Positions 33,331-44,004 of a DNA stretch of 64,000 nt are shown here, piece after piece (the stretch's first letter is position 1; every line of letters begins with the position of its first letter). The position numbers were made by a program, and so were the translations under genes. Source of the DNA: Glandiceps talaboti (lineage: Eukaryota; Hemichordata; Enteropneusta; Spengelidae); contig NC_135561.1 of NCBI RefSeq assembly GCF_964340395.1, positions 10,649,232-10,713,231 of the forward strand. The letters are read 5' to 3'. The notes below the pieces were generated by a model that was not told where the DNA came from, did not search any database, and was given only the letters and a program-made list of their open reading frames with translations.

Positions 33331-33763
33331 CATCTTTATCTGAAGTAGGCGCCCCCCCCCCCGGCCCCCGGGCAGCCAATGAACCAGCGAAGACTGCAGC
33401 ATGCACGTGTCACGTGAAAGTGTATCAAAAGTGTTCAAAACTCGTGTCCACTCAGACCATTGGAGCAGCGCCGTGAACGTTGTGGTCGGTTACCTTCGAA
33501 GCTTCACCATTTTAAGTTCATTTGACTGAAATTAGACATTTGACCACAGGGGACCCAGGAACCGTGTGACAAACAAAACAAAACAAAACAAAACAAAACA
33601 AAACAAATCAAATCAATCAATCAATAAATCAGTAAATAAATAAATAAATAAATAAATAAACTATCAAATAAATGACAAATGAACAAGCAAACGAACGACA
33701 AGTATAGGGACACATAAAAGAATTAAATAAACCTGCAAATAAACAGATACTCATGGGGGTATA

Positions 33764-33836
33764 CTAGATATGTTTTTTTGTATACCCATCACTATAAATT
33801 TTATAGCGATGTGTATAGAAAAAAAAACATATCTAG
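33764..33836. repeat. 73-bp palindrome inserted in left arm only
   Basis: Begins CTAGATATGTTTTTTTGTA and ends with the complementary ACATATCTAG, meeting at CTATAAATTTTATAG. The matching place in the right arm (about 37165-37175) lacks it, so it arrived after the arms formed or was lost on the right. Flanks GTATAC and GCATAC may be an imperfect 6-bp duplication. Confidence 0.65.
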
Positions 33837-33889
33837 CATACTATGGGGTGAGATTAGTGCCAAAACACTTGTCTTAACATTATTTTTAG

Positions 33890-34925
33890 TTTACATTTTT
33901 ATTTCAACCTCTCATTTTGTTTGCACTTTTATCTAATTGTGTTTGCATTTTTATTTCAACCTCTCATTTTGTTTGCATTTTTATCTCATTTTGTTTGCAT
34001 TTTTATCTCATTGTGTTTGCATTTTTATTTCAATCTCTCATTTTGTTTGCATTTTTATCTCATTGTGTTCACATTTTTATTTCAATCTCTCATTTTGTTT
34101 GCATTTTTATCTAATTGTGTTCACATTTTTATTTCAACCTCTCATTTTGTTTGCATTTTTATCTCATTGTGTTTGCATTTTTATTTCAACCTCTCATTTT
34201 GTTTGCATTTTCATCTAATTGTGTTCACATTCTTATTTCAACCTCTCATTTTGTTTGCATTTTTATTTCAACCTCTCATTTTGTTTGCATTTTTATCTCA
34301 TTGTGTTTGCATTTTTATTTCAACCTCTCATTTTGTTTGCATTTTTATCTAATTGTGTTCACATTTTTATTTCAATCTCTCATTTTGTTTGCATTTTTAT
34401 CTCATTGTGTTTGCATTTTTATTTCAACCTCTCATTTTGTTTGCATTTTTATCTAATTGTGTTCACATTTTTATTTCAACCTCTCATTTTGTTTGCATTT
34501 TTATTCGTTGTGTTTGCATTTTTATTTCAACCTCTCATTTTGTTTGCATCTTTATCTAATTGTGTTCACATTTTTATTTCAATCTCTCATTTTGTTTGCA
34601 TTTTCATCTCATTGTGTTCACATTTTTATTTCAACCTCTCATTTTGTTTGCATTTTATCTCATTTTGTTTGCATTTTTATCTCATTGTGTTTGCATTTTT
34701 ATTTCAACCTCTCATTTTGTTTGCATTTTATTTCATTTTGTTTGCATTTTTATCTCATTGTGTTTGCATTTTTATTTCAACCTCTCATTTTGTTTGCATT
34801 TTTATCTAATTGTGTTCACATTTTTATTTCAACCTCTCGTTTTGTTTGCATTTTTATCTCATTGTGTTTGCATTTTTATTTCAACCTCTCATTTTGTTTG
34901 CATTTTTATCTAATTGTGTTCACTT
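33890..34925 (+). repeat. 52-bp satellite array, left arm (about 20 units)
   Basis: The unit is two related half-units of about 26 bp: one around TTTGCATTTTTATCTCATTG, the other around TTTATTTCAACCTCTCATT. The half-units read open in all three plus frames, so the long Phe/Ile-rich translations here are artefacts of a repeat without stops. Confidence 0.95.
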
Positions 34926-36380
34926 TTTTATTATTATTATTATTATCATTATTATTATTATTTTAATGTTGCATAAGTATACTTTAAGGCCTGTCCCACA
35001 ATCCTTTACACAAAATGGCTGGTACAAATGGTTTGACACGGGCTAATTAACTGCTAGCAATTACTGATTCCCTTCGATTGTCATCCCAAGTTGGATCATT
35101 AGTTCAAGAACATGAAGAAACAACTGTGTTCTCAACAACACCCAATCATCGGGTATAACGTTCGATTGAACTGAATACTCCAAAATATGTCCATGGAAAC
35201 AACATAATATATCTATATGCCTATAATAGCCATAGCCATAGTATGATAAGTGAAACTGCGACTGATGAAGAGACCCTATAGTTGGTTTCGAAACGTTCAT
35301 CTAGAAGGATCAACTATTAAGCTTACCGAACGTATCGCTAAAAGTTTCCCTACACAAACCAACCCAAAATTGTAAGGGTTCCAACCTGTACGTACATAAC
35401 AACCACACGGCTGGTTAACTCTAATCAAAATACCATACAACCTGGATGAATTTTGTCCATGTTCGGAGCCCCCCCCCCCCCCCCTCATACGTAGCTGCAG
35501 GACATTTTATAACCTCAACTTTTCTTGAACCTCAAGATGTTCGGCAAATTTCTACACCACCTGCATTTTCGATTTTGGGATACGCATCACTCAAAAACTC
35601 AATCACCTCCAAGCCATTTAAATTTACAGGCATGTGTAATTTTTTTCTCACCAAGGCCAGCTTTCACCAATTCCCTCTTTTCCTGCAAAGTAGGAACCCA
35701 ATCCTAACGCGACCCAAACGTGTGGCCAAGTTGGACGCCCGGCTGGTCGACTCCATGAGCGGGATGCAGATGCAGTGCCCTCACAGACCTGCCATGACGA
35801 GGACGACTCCTAGAACGAAAACACCTACTCGATCAACTCACTTCTTAGCACTTGTGTCTGTGATGTTGGAGTAGCTGTAGTCATAATCTGGGCACGGGTT
35901 GGCGGTGTCTATAGAGCTTGGCATGATTGGACATTGCGTGGAGAGTCCCCAACATGCCCGACGCTCGATTGTGATTGAGAGACGGTGTGTGATGTGATCA
36001 AAGGGGTAGCGGCGTTCTTCCTCCGGATAGAGCTTGTCTAAGCAAGCTGCTGGCCTCATTCAGTGCCTGACATGCCTCAGATATCATGGCACTGTTCAGA
36101 GAAGCGAATCCATCTGTACTAGAAGTATAGGAGTGGCCGCCGCCCCACAAGATGACCAGACAATATTTTCAACTGCGGAAACATGTGCCCTTTAACTTAG
36201 TACTTTATTATCACAGATGATTGAAAGTTTCACGAAAGCGTGACACTGAACAAAGAGTCCAGTCACCTTTAAGTACAGGTGTCAAAAACTTCCTAAATCT
36301 GTCCAAACGAACTAAAACGATAGCGAAAGTATTTATTTCGTGTAAAATTTAAGAATTTCACACTGACAGGAAAGCCAACT
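34926..36380. other. Core of the foldback-like structure
   Basis: Holds a (TTA)n tract (34928-34965), the hammerhead ribozyme and a poly-C run near 35469-35484. Open frames at 35446-35874 (plus) and 35838-36059 (minus) have no recognisable domain. Confidence 0.45.
35252..35348 (+). ncRNA. Type I hammerhead self-cleaving ribozyme
   Basis: All conserved parts are present in order. Stem I 5' side is GAAAC (35252-35256), T, GCGA (35258-35261). The core CTGATGA is at 35262-35268. Stem II is GAGACC (35270-35275) with GGTTTC (35284-35289) around an 8-nt loop. GAAA is at 35290-35293. Stem III is CGTTC (35294-35298) with GAACG (35328-35332). Then come T35333 and A35334, the UH cleavage position. Stem I 3' side is TCGC (35335-35338), a 5-nt internal loop, and GTTTC (35344-35348). 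Cleavage is predicted after 35334. There is one extra A between CTGATGA and stem II. Hammerheads of this type are known from Penelope-like elements and retrozymes in animals; whether such an element surrounds this one I cannot tell. Confidence 0.8.
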
Positions 36381-36422
36381 CTAGGCTAGGGAGATACATA
36401 AATTATGATAATGAGATAGATA

Positions 36423-37120
36423 ATAAAAATGTGAACACAATGACAACCAAATAAAAATGTGAACACAATTAGATAAAAATGCAAACAAAATGAGAGGTTG
36501 AAATACAAATGCAAACAAAATGGGATGTTGAAATAAAAATGCAAACACAATGAGATAAAAATGCAAACAAAATGAGAGGTTGAAATAAAAATGCAAACAC
36601 AATGAGATGTTGAAATAAAAATGTGAACACAATGAGATAAAAATGCAAACAAAATGAGAGTTTGAAATAAAAATGGAAACAAAATGGGATGTTGAAATAA
36701 AAATGCAAACACAATGAGATGTTAGAATAAAAATGTGAACACAATGAGATGTTGGAATAAAAATGCGAACACAATTAGATAAAAATGCAAACAAAATGAG
36801 AGTTTGAAATAAAAATGGAAACAAAATGGGATGTTGAAATAAAAATGCAAACACAATGAGATGTTGGAATAAAAATGTGAACACAATGAGATAAAAATGC
36901 AAACAAAATGAGAGGTTGAAATAAGAATGCAAACACAATGAGATAAAAATGCAAACAAAATGAGAGGTTGAAATAAAAATGTAAACAAAATGAGATGTTG
37001 AAATAAAAATGTGAACACAATTAGTTAAAAATGCAAACAAAATGAGAGGTTGAAATAAAAATGTGAACACAATTAGATAAAAATGGAGACAAAATGGGAG
37101 AATAAAATGAAAATGTAAAC
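36423..37120 (-). repeat. 52-bp satellite array, right arm (about 13 units)
   Basis: The same unit as the left arm in the opposite orientation (AAAATGCAAACAAAATGAGA and so on). More units have diverged here, with GGGATGTTGAAAT and GATGTTGGAAT variants. The long minus-strand open frames are repeat artefacts. Confidence 0.95.
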
Positions 37121-37337
37121 TAAAAATAATGTTAAGACAAGTGTTTTGGCACTAATCTCACCTCATACTATACCCCCATGAGTATCTGTTTATTTGCTGG
37201 TTTATTTAATTATTTTAGACTTTGTCATTATGTAGACTTTGACCCCTACTTTTTGATTTTTAGTAGAGTTTGTTGGAGTAATTTTTGTCCACTAGGGTAC
37301 ATATGTAGCCATTGCCCACCCTAGTACTCCCCCCCCC

Positions 37338-37385
37338 CCACCCACCACCACCACCACCACCACCACCACCACCACCACCACCACC
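37338..37385. repeat. (CCA)n microsatellite next to a poly-C run
   Basis: About 15 CCA/CAC units directly after a poly-C stretch, about 200 bp upstream of the copy D start. Confidence 0.95.
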
Positions 37386-37587
37386 GCACCGGTCCACCTC
37401 GGGTCGGAGTGATAAACGAAATGGGGCTTACTAGGGAACCAAGGCCAGGGATTGCGAACAGCTGTGACAATGCGCAAGCGCAGTGACTTGACGACCTGCA
37501 GCACGAATGTAACCCACTTCCATGTTAGCACTAAATGAATGTAGGTATTATATCAGCATTTAACTCCAAAGCTATTTGACCACGAAG

Positions 37588-38868
37588 ATGGAAGGAACAG
37601 TCGAACGAGTAGCAAAACAGTTTCAAAGGTACGTAGAAACCCTTGGTACCGGTACTGCCAATGTTGATCAGCGCGCTGACACGGATCTGAGTTATGGGAG
37701 ACCGGAACTATCGATTGATGGTGCAAGAAAACTCTTCAACAAGCTGACTGGTCTCTCCGTCGATGAAATCAAGGAACTTTACAGCTTCTGGGACCGTAAT
37801 TTCTATATTTCGTCTACAACCAACCAGCATTCCCTTCATCTTGTCATGAAAGTTCTAAGCGCAACTGACTCACTCAATTTACCATTCGTTCAAGGACTTA
37901 TCCAAACCTTACTATATTTAGGCGATAAGGGCATTAATTGTCCAAAACCAGTAAAATTTATGAACGGGGAATACATCTCACATCAGCAATTTACAGGTAG
38001 GTTTAATAGCCGACTAGAGTTTACATAATGTAAAATCACACACTTCCTTGTCTGTGGTAAAATAGGTCGATACAAAACACAGGTACAGGCCAGGTCGGCA
38101 GGCAGGTTATTTTTTCTCTGCAATTCACCATCAGTTATCTTTGTTTTCAAAATCGACTCGCATTTAGTTTCTTCTGTTCTTGGCATTACGTTTTTCACAT
38201 AGATTTCATACTCGTTGTTGTTTGTACTGGGTGCATTAAAGAGTAAAAATTATTTGCCAACTGCAGAATGTTGCACATGAAAACAAAAAAAAGATGGCAG
38301 ACACTCATATGGGAAAGTAGTTGCCTTTCGTGCAGTTTCAGTATTTATTGATAACACAATGATTTGCACAACTAAAATATACCATTGCAATTATTATGTT
38401 TATGACAAGAATGTACAAATTTGGCTTGGCTAAATGAAGTGACAATTGCTTGTTCAAGAACAAAACGTTTTGGGATACAAGTCCAAGTGCATCACCCCTG
38501 GAGATAAATAATGATATAGCAAATGATCTACGTGAATATCACGACGTTTAACATGAATATCGTGACGTTTAACGTCCCATATCAGAAGTGATATTTCACG
38601 TCAAACGTCATAAGGAGTGATTGATATGGGGATAGCTAGATGATAAACAGAATTATATTGCCCTTGGAATCTATGTTATTCTATCACTTTGATATAATGT
38701 AGACTATAAACCCTTGCCCAAGACATACACTGAGATTCATTCTTATTTTGTTTTCAATACACTTGAATAACATGTGCAATTGTATTCATTTGTCCTTTGT
38801 GAACACACATATGCATGACTCAGAACTCTTTCATTTATGTTTTCAATTTTTTGGCAAACATAAGAAAC

Positions 38869-38903
<35 letters not shown>

Positions 38904-41052
38904 CACACACACATACATGCACGCACACCTGAGGGGATAAATGTCTATATATGATTGTACCATCCCCACTCTCTATGATGTACATGTTTTAACCCTTACA
39001 GTGCCATATCTGCATGTATGCAGGCACTCCCTTCTGGGTTCCCATGCCAAGCCTGCATATATGCAGATAAGTTTACTCATTTGCATAAGCCCAATTTTTA
39101 ATCTTCACCTTATATCTGGGTGAATTATTCATTTGACAATATATATGTAATGTGTGGATAAGGCAAAAGTAGGACTGGTTGTATGTTTTATAAGTTGTAT
39201 GGTTGATGATTAGTAGAGCAGGTATAATCCTACTCTGTAGTTTAAAAAGTCCTTGGCCGAGCGAATCTTTTGCATGGAAAGTCTAAGACTGTATTGTCAT
39301 AAATGCATAACGATTATGTCACGAATATTAAACAAAATTGATGATACTAATGCTACTTTAACTTTACTTGTTATTACTTATTCCTAGAAACACAACACCA
39401 TGCAATATATATGCAGACATACATAGAAGGTTTACCAGTCGGGACATTAGATGATGCAATATCTCCATCCTTTGCCTACAGTGGAGGTGTTTTCCTTGGA
39501 AATATGGACAATGCACTCAAGGTAAATACAAGAATTATATCACAGAGGAGGGCCCTAGGGAGGGGTGTTTTTAGCACAACTGAACTGATTAGGTTCCCAT
39601 CAGCAATAAGCATATTAGGTAAAAAAAAATCTCAATTTTGGTAAACAACTTATATCTTGAGACTGCATGGTGAATGGGGGTGAAACTTGGTGGGGTTGTT
39701 TCTATGGGGTATTATTCTGCAGTTATTGTTGAAAATGTTTCAACACAATTGGCCCTAGCAACCATGAGCACACCCTTTGCAACAGTGAAATAATGCATAT
39801 TACAAAGATAACAGGGATGGGTAGTGAACTCAAATTACCATGACAAATGCATGTTCAAGGCAGAATTTCTTGTTGTAGTCATATCATTTAGTGCCTGAGT
39901 ATTCAATGTTACAAGTATGTTGAATTAGGGAGTGTCCAGATTTTACTTCCAGGGTAGTATTTATAGGCAAGACTGCTACTTAAGTGAGTTCACTGGAGTG
40001 TTTACTACTTATATTATCTCTATGTATCTTTAACAAGGTCAAGTCACTGCTGTAGTGAATGTGGAGTAGGACTTGGAAGCCAATACTAATATATCACCAA
40101 CTATGTAAATATTTTCAATTGTTAATCTTTTTTGCAGCTGATTAATTTCTATAACATTGTATTTCTGTTTTGTTTGTCTGATAGGATTTCTGTCATCATG
40201 GATTTGAAAATAAGCGATCGATCTGGGGACTTGAGACTGTACCAAACTTGAAACATCACCTACACCTAGTTAAAGATGAAGAACAAAGACAGTTAGCAAC
40301 ATCAGTCATCAAGTCATTTGAAGACAAAGTGATTCCAAATTACAAATGTATACAAAAAGGTAATAATGTGCTTCTTATACCTAATATTATGTTTGTGATA
40401 TGGTGTAAATAAGAATGTATAATGGGATTGTTATTGTACTTATAATAACAACGTTTTTACACATTTCTAGCTTTTTGCAATTTATTTAGTTACAAACAGG
40501 GACTTGATCCATGCTCTTTCACACTGTTTTTTCAAGTACAATATCTAAAATAAATACCTGTATTTCATCCATATTGCAACTTTGACGTAAATATCCAATT
40601 TTTAATATTTTTTTTTGTATTTTGTTTTCCTGGCAGGTGTTATACATGGAGACTTTGATCCCCATAATATAATAGTTGAATTAAACAAGGACTCTTCTGC
40701 AAAGAAAAGTTCTCCTGAGAAATACCACATATCTGGTATCATTGACTTTGGGGACACAGTATACTCCTGCTATTTATTTGAAGTAGCTATAGCAATATGT
40801 CATTTTATGATGGCATGTCCTAGCAAGGATCGAGTATCAGTTGGTGAACAGTTTCAAGCTGGTTTTGAATCCAAGTTTTTCCTCAATGATTGTGAGAAGA
40901 CACTGCTGGATGTGTGCATTGCAAGCCGAGCTGTGATGATAATAATAATGTGTACCAATGAACTCAAGAAGCAACCAGACAACGAATATGTCAGAAGCTA
41001 TGTAGTGTTAGCATGGGAACTCTTGAGGTTAATGGATAGTAAAACAAAGTGA
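37588..41052 (+). CDS. HYKK: Hydroxylysine kinase-like protein, copy D (4 exons)
   Basis: Coding exons are 37588-37996, 39388-39521, 40185-40359 and 40637-41052, giving 1134 nt or 377 residues with GT-AG junctions in phases 1, 0, 1. Exon 1 is 15 nt longer than in B and C because of a five-residue insertion around TGTANVDQRAD. Catalytic motifs are HGDFDPHN (H243, D245) and IDFGD. The start codon context differs from B and C (CACGAAGATGG against CACGATAATGG). Exon 4 is almost the same as in copy C. The gene looks intact, with AATAAA at about 41502. Confidence 0.92.
38866..38912. repeat. (CAGA)n-(CA)n microsatellite
   Basis: CAGA units followed by CA units in copy D intron 1, at the same relative place as the CATA/CA tract of copy C. 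Confidence 0.9.
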
Positions 41053-42081
41053 ATTAGTCATAGTAAGGATTGAAATATTTGAGTTGAAATATGAAGGAAG
41101 ATAAATTCTTAATCCTTGATTAATACATTTTAAAGACTTCCCAAAGTCTTGAATACATTCCAGAACTCTGTGCTGGTAAGTTGTTCTTTTGCCTCGATTA
41201 CACATGTATTGATTACTGCTATCAACTTACATATGACTTCCAGGAGCACCTTGGTAACTATTCTCGTCAAATAAGAGATGAGGGTATTTGTGATGTCATC
41301 ACCAGAGGTTTTCCCATAAACCATTGCAGGAATGATGCCACCACCAGAGGTTTTCCCATAAACACTTGCAGGAATTAAAAAAAAATGGCCTAACACATGT
41401 TAAGTTCAGTAGAACTTCTTTTGCAAGACTTCAAAGTTGAGTGATCTACCGAGGTACTATTTTATCACCCAAAATCGTTTGTAAGTTGATAGCGGTAAAT
41501 CAATAAAAGTGTAATAAAGTTAGAAATAAGTCAGACTAGACTTTCCCTTTGGTATAAAGTACAATTTGAATAGAAAACAAGACATGACACATCTTTATCC
41601 TTCACACCATGTATTTTCTAGACTTCACATGGTGAGATTAACTTCATCTGTCCTTCTCAGTCTTTGTCAAATTACCTTTTGAGTGAATGTAAATTTGTTT
41701 ATTTTACTTGATTATATGCAGACCACACCCAGTTACTACACAAGAGGTGTATTCTTATATCACCAATATACAAATTTCTTACATTATATGTAAACCATAC
41801 CCAGTTGATACAAAAGTCATATTCTTACATCATTATTATACAAATTTCCTTAATTGTATGCAAAGCACACTCATTAAATACGATAATCATGTATCAATAT
41901 GCAAATTTTTTTTATTATATCCACTTCTATGCAAGACTCACCCAGAAACTGTGAGTGAGCATTCATGTAACAATGTAAATCAAGATGTTGATGTTTTTGA
42001 CGTGATATTTTCAGTCTTTTTCTCTACAGTACAATGTATATAAAAAACTGCTATGTATTATTATCATTAATTTGAGAATAA

Positions 42082-42134
<53 letters not shown>
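42082..42134. repeat. (TTA)n microsatellite
   Basis: About 17 units following AATAAA. This arrangement is often left at the 3' end of a LINE or SINE, but no coding remnant precedes it. Confidence 0.93.
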
Positions 42135-42136
<2 letters not shown>

Positions 42137-42805
42137 CAACTTTGAACTTTCAAAATAATGTACTTTTATTCACTCATGTTTACCAAATAAAAGAAAATAA
42201 TTTGCACCAGCATCACTTTTTAGATTATTACAAAGCAGTCTGTCCTTTTTTAAATTCATGCTGACTGCATGTGTACGTTTACATGTATTATCACAATTAC
42301 TAGTTTTAAAAGTGTAATATAATTAGCACTTTCACTCACACCATGCAACAAACAAGTACTAACTTGAACATACATGGTATTTACATTCACAGCTTTTATC
42401 TCTTAATAGGCCAAAGTAAAAAAGAAAGACAATGTGTATTCAATAATCCGGCAGACCCTAATGTCTTTTGCATGCATAGACTTGCTGCTGCTAGTGCTAG
42501 ACCGCTTGGGATATTCTGGGCACGGAAGGCGACCGAAGGTCGCTAGTGAGGGCGATAGTTTCACATTTATTTCTCACAAAAAGGCAACTAAAGCTTGGAA
42601 CATTTGAAGCATGTCAAGAGAAATGTTCTTGTATTTGAATGCTTGTTTATGTTACTGTCTATAAGATGGGATGTCTCTCTTGGGTTTATACTCAGTTATG
42701 ATGGTAATATCACTACTCAGGCTGTCTTACGGCTTTATGGTAATTATGAGTTTGATGAGTGTGTGTAAACATTGTTATTCACACATTTCGGTTGATCTAT
42801 TGGTG

Positions 42806-42825
42806 CTCAGTTTTAGTGGTCTGAG
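42806..42825. mobile_element. Micro-palindrome P1 (20 bp), exact 7-bp target duplication
   Basis: Only 20 bp: CTCAG, nine bases including TTAGTGG, then TCTGAG. Flanked by ATTGGTG at 42799-42805 and 42826-42832. It is the shortest insertion of the set. Confidence 0.8.
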
Positions 42826-43472
42826 ATTGGTGGTTATATTTACAAGCCCCATCATAAGAAAATAAGCCAGTGTTCTCTTTTGTACTAGTTGTCCACTGCC
42901 TTCTCTGATAGGCCGTTATTTATATCATGGAATGTGGAGATGACTTGCTAGACCACAGGGAAAAGGACAATAGTTCATTTTGTTCTCGCGATTTTGAGGA
43001 TTTCTAATATCATTTTCGTATTTTCTCTATATTTCAAATAACGTTTTGAATATTGCCATCATAACTATTGTTTCCTCTCAGTTTTTTCCCGATTTTCCGA
43101 GTGTAAGCATCTACTGATCCAACTAGTGGAAGTCGCAATGTATTAGCCAATGAGTTTGTTCTAGGATTAGCAATTTAATCTACTAATTAATGCAAAGCTG
43201 GTAAACTGATAAGACAGTGATAACGGTAGGAAATAGGAAAAAACAGTGAGAGGAAACTTTTATTTGAAATTTGGAAAAAATAATATTAGAAATCCGGAAA
43301 ATCGCGAATATTCTTCCTTTATCCTGTGGTCAATGGTCATATCGAGCATTCACCTCTGTGTATTCACATTCAAATCGCATGCAGCTATGCATGTAATACA
43401 ATATATAAACAGTGCAAGCCAGGCGCTTGAATGATCCGTGCTGTTCGCTTCCATTCACGTTCGCTTGAACCA

Positions 43473-43942
43473 ATGGAAACCTAACTGGTTGACGACCAAT
43501 ACCGACAATTCGTAAAAACCCTTAGTAAGGTGACCGTCACCGAAAGTTACGAGAAACCGGCGATTTCAGTCAGCCAAGCAGAACGACTAGCAAACAAGTT
43601 GACGGGCTTTTGTATCGATGATATACAGGAATTTGCATGTTTTCTTGACCGAAATTTCTACATTTCGACAAAAGTTAACCAAACGTCTGTCAAACGTGTT
43701 ATGAAAATCATCAACACGGCTGAGTCTGCCAACACAGATTTCATTGATGGCCTTATCGAAGTACTGTTGTATTTGCGAAAAGAAGGCATACGTTGTCCCG
43801 AACCTTGTACAGTTGTGAACGGGGAATATCTATCATGGCAGGATATTACAGGTGAGTGATTTTAATAACTGTTGTATCTACAGCTACCCCATCCCACCCC
43901 CTCGAGCTCCCTCCCATTGTAGATCGAAGGAATTTTGATCTT

Positions 43943-44004
<62 letters not shown>

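Larger units (their letters stand above)
33715..37217. mobile_element. 3.5-kb foldback-like inverted repeat with satellite arms
   Basis: Outer sequences 33715-33890 and about 37120-37217 are inverted copies: both read inward through TAAATAAACC, GCAAATAAACAGATACTC and AGTGCCAAAACACTTG. Inside them lie inverted arrays of one 52-bp satellite (33890-34925 and 36423-37120). A 1.45-kb core (about 34970-36380) contains a hammerhead ribozyme. Inverted repeats made of internal tandem arrays recall Foldback/Galileo-type transposons. No target duplication was found and no transposase is visible. The core could instead derive from a hammerhead-bearing retroelement caught in the structure. Confidence 0.6.
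41053..43472. other. Intergenic between HYKK copies D and E
   Basis: The first 0.85 kb duplicates the copy C flank. Relative to C it carries about 210 extra bases at 41168-41378, ending in two tandem units of about 42 bp that contain CCAGAGGTTTTCCCATAAAC. A (TTA)n tract is at 42082-42134. A P1 micro-palindrome sits at 42806-42825. Nothing else recognised. Confidence 0.55.

Noticed and set aside
35446-36059. Open frames in the core of the foldback-like structure
   Set aside because: No domain recognised, they begin in a poly-C tract or overlap on opposite strands, and there is no codon bias I can point to.
33917-37070. Long overlapping Phe/Ile/His-rich open frames on both strands
   Set aside because: Products of a 52-bp satellite lacking stop codons; several frames are open at once, as expected for a repeat and not for a gene.
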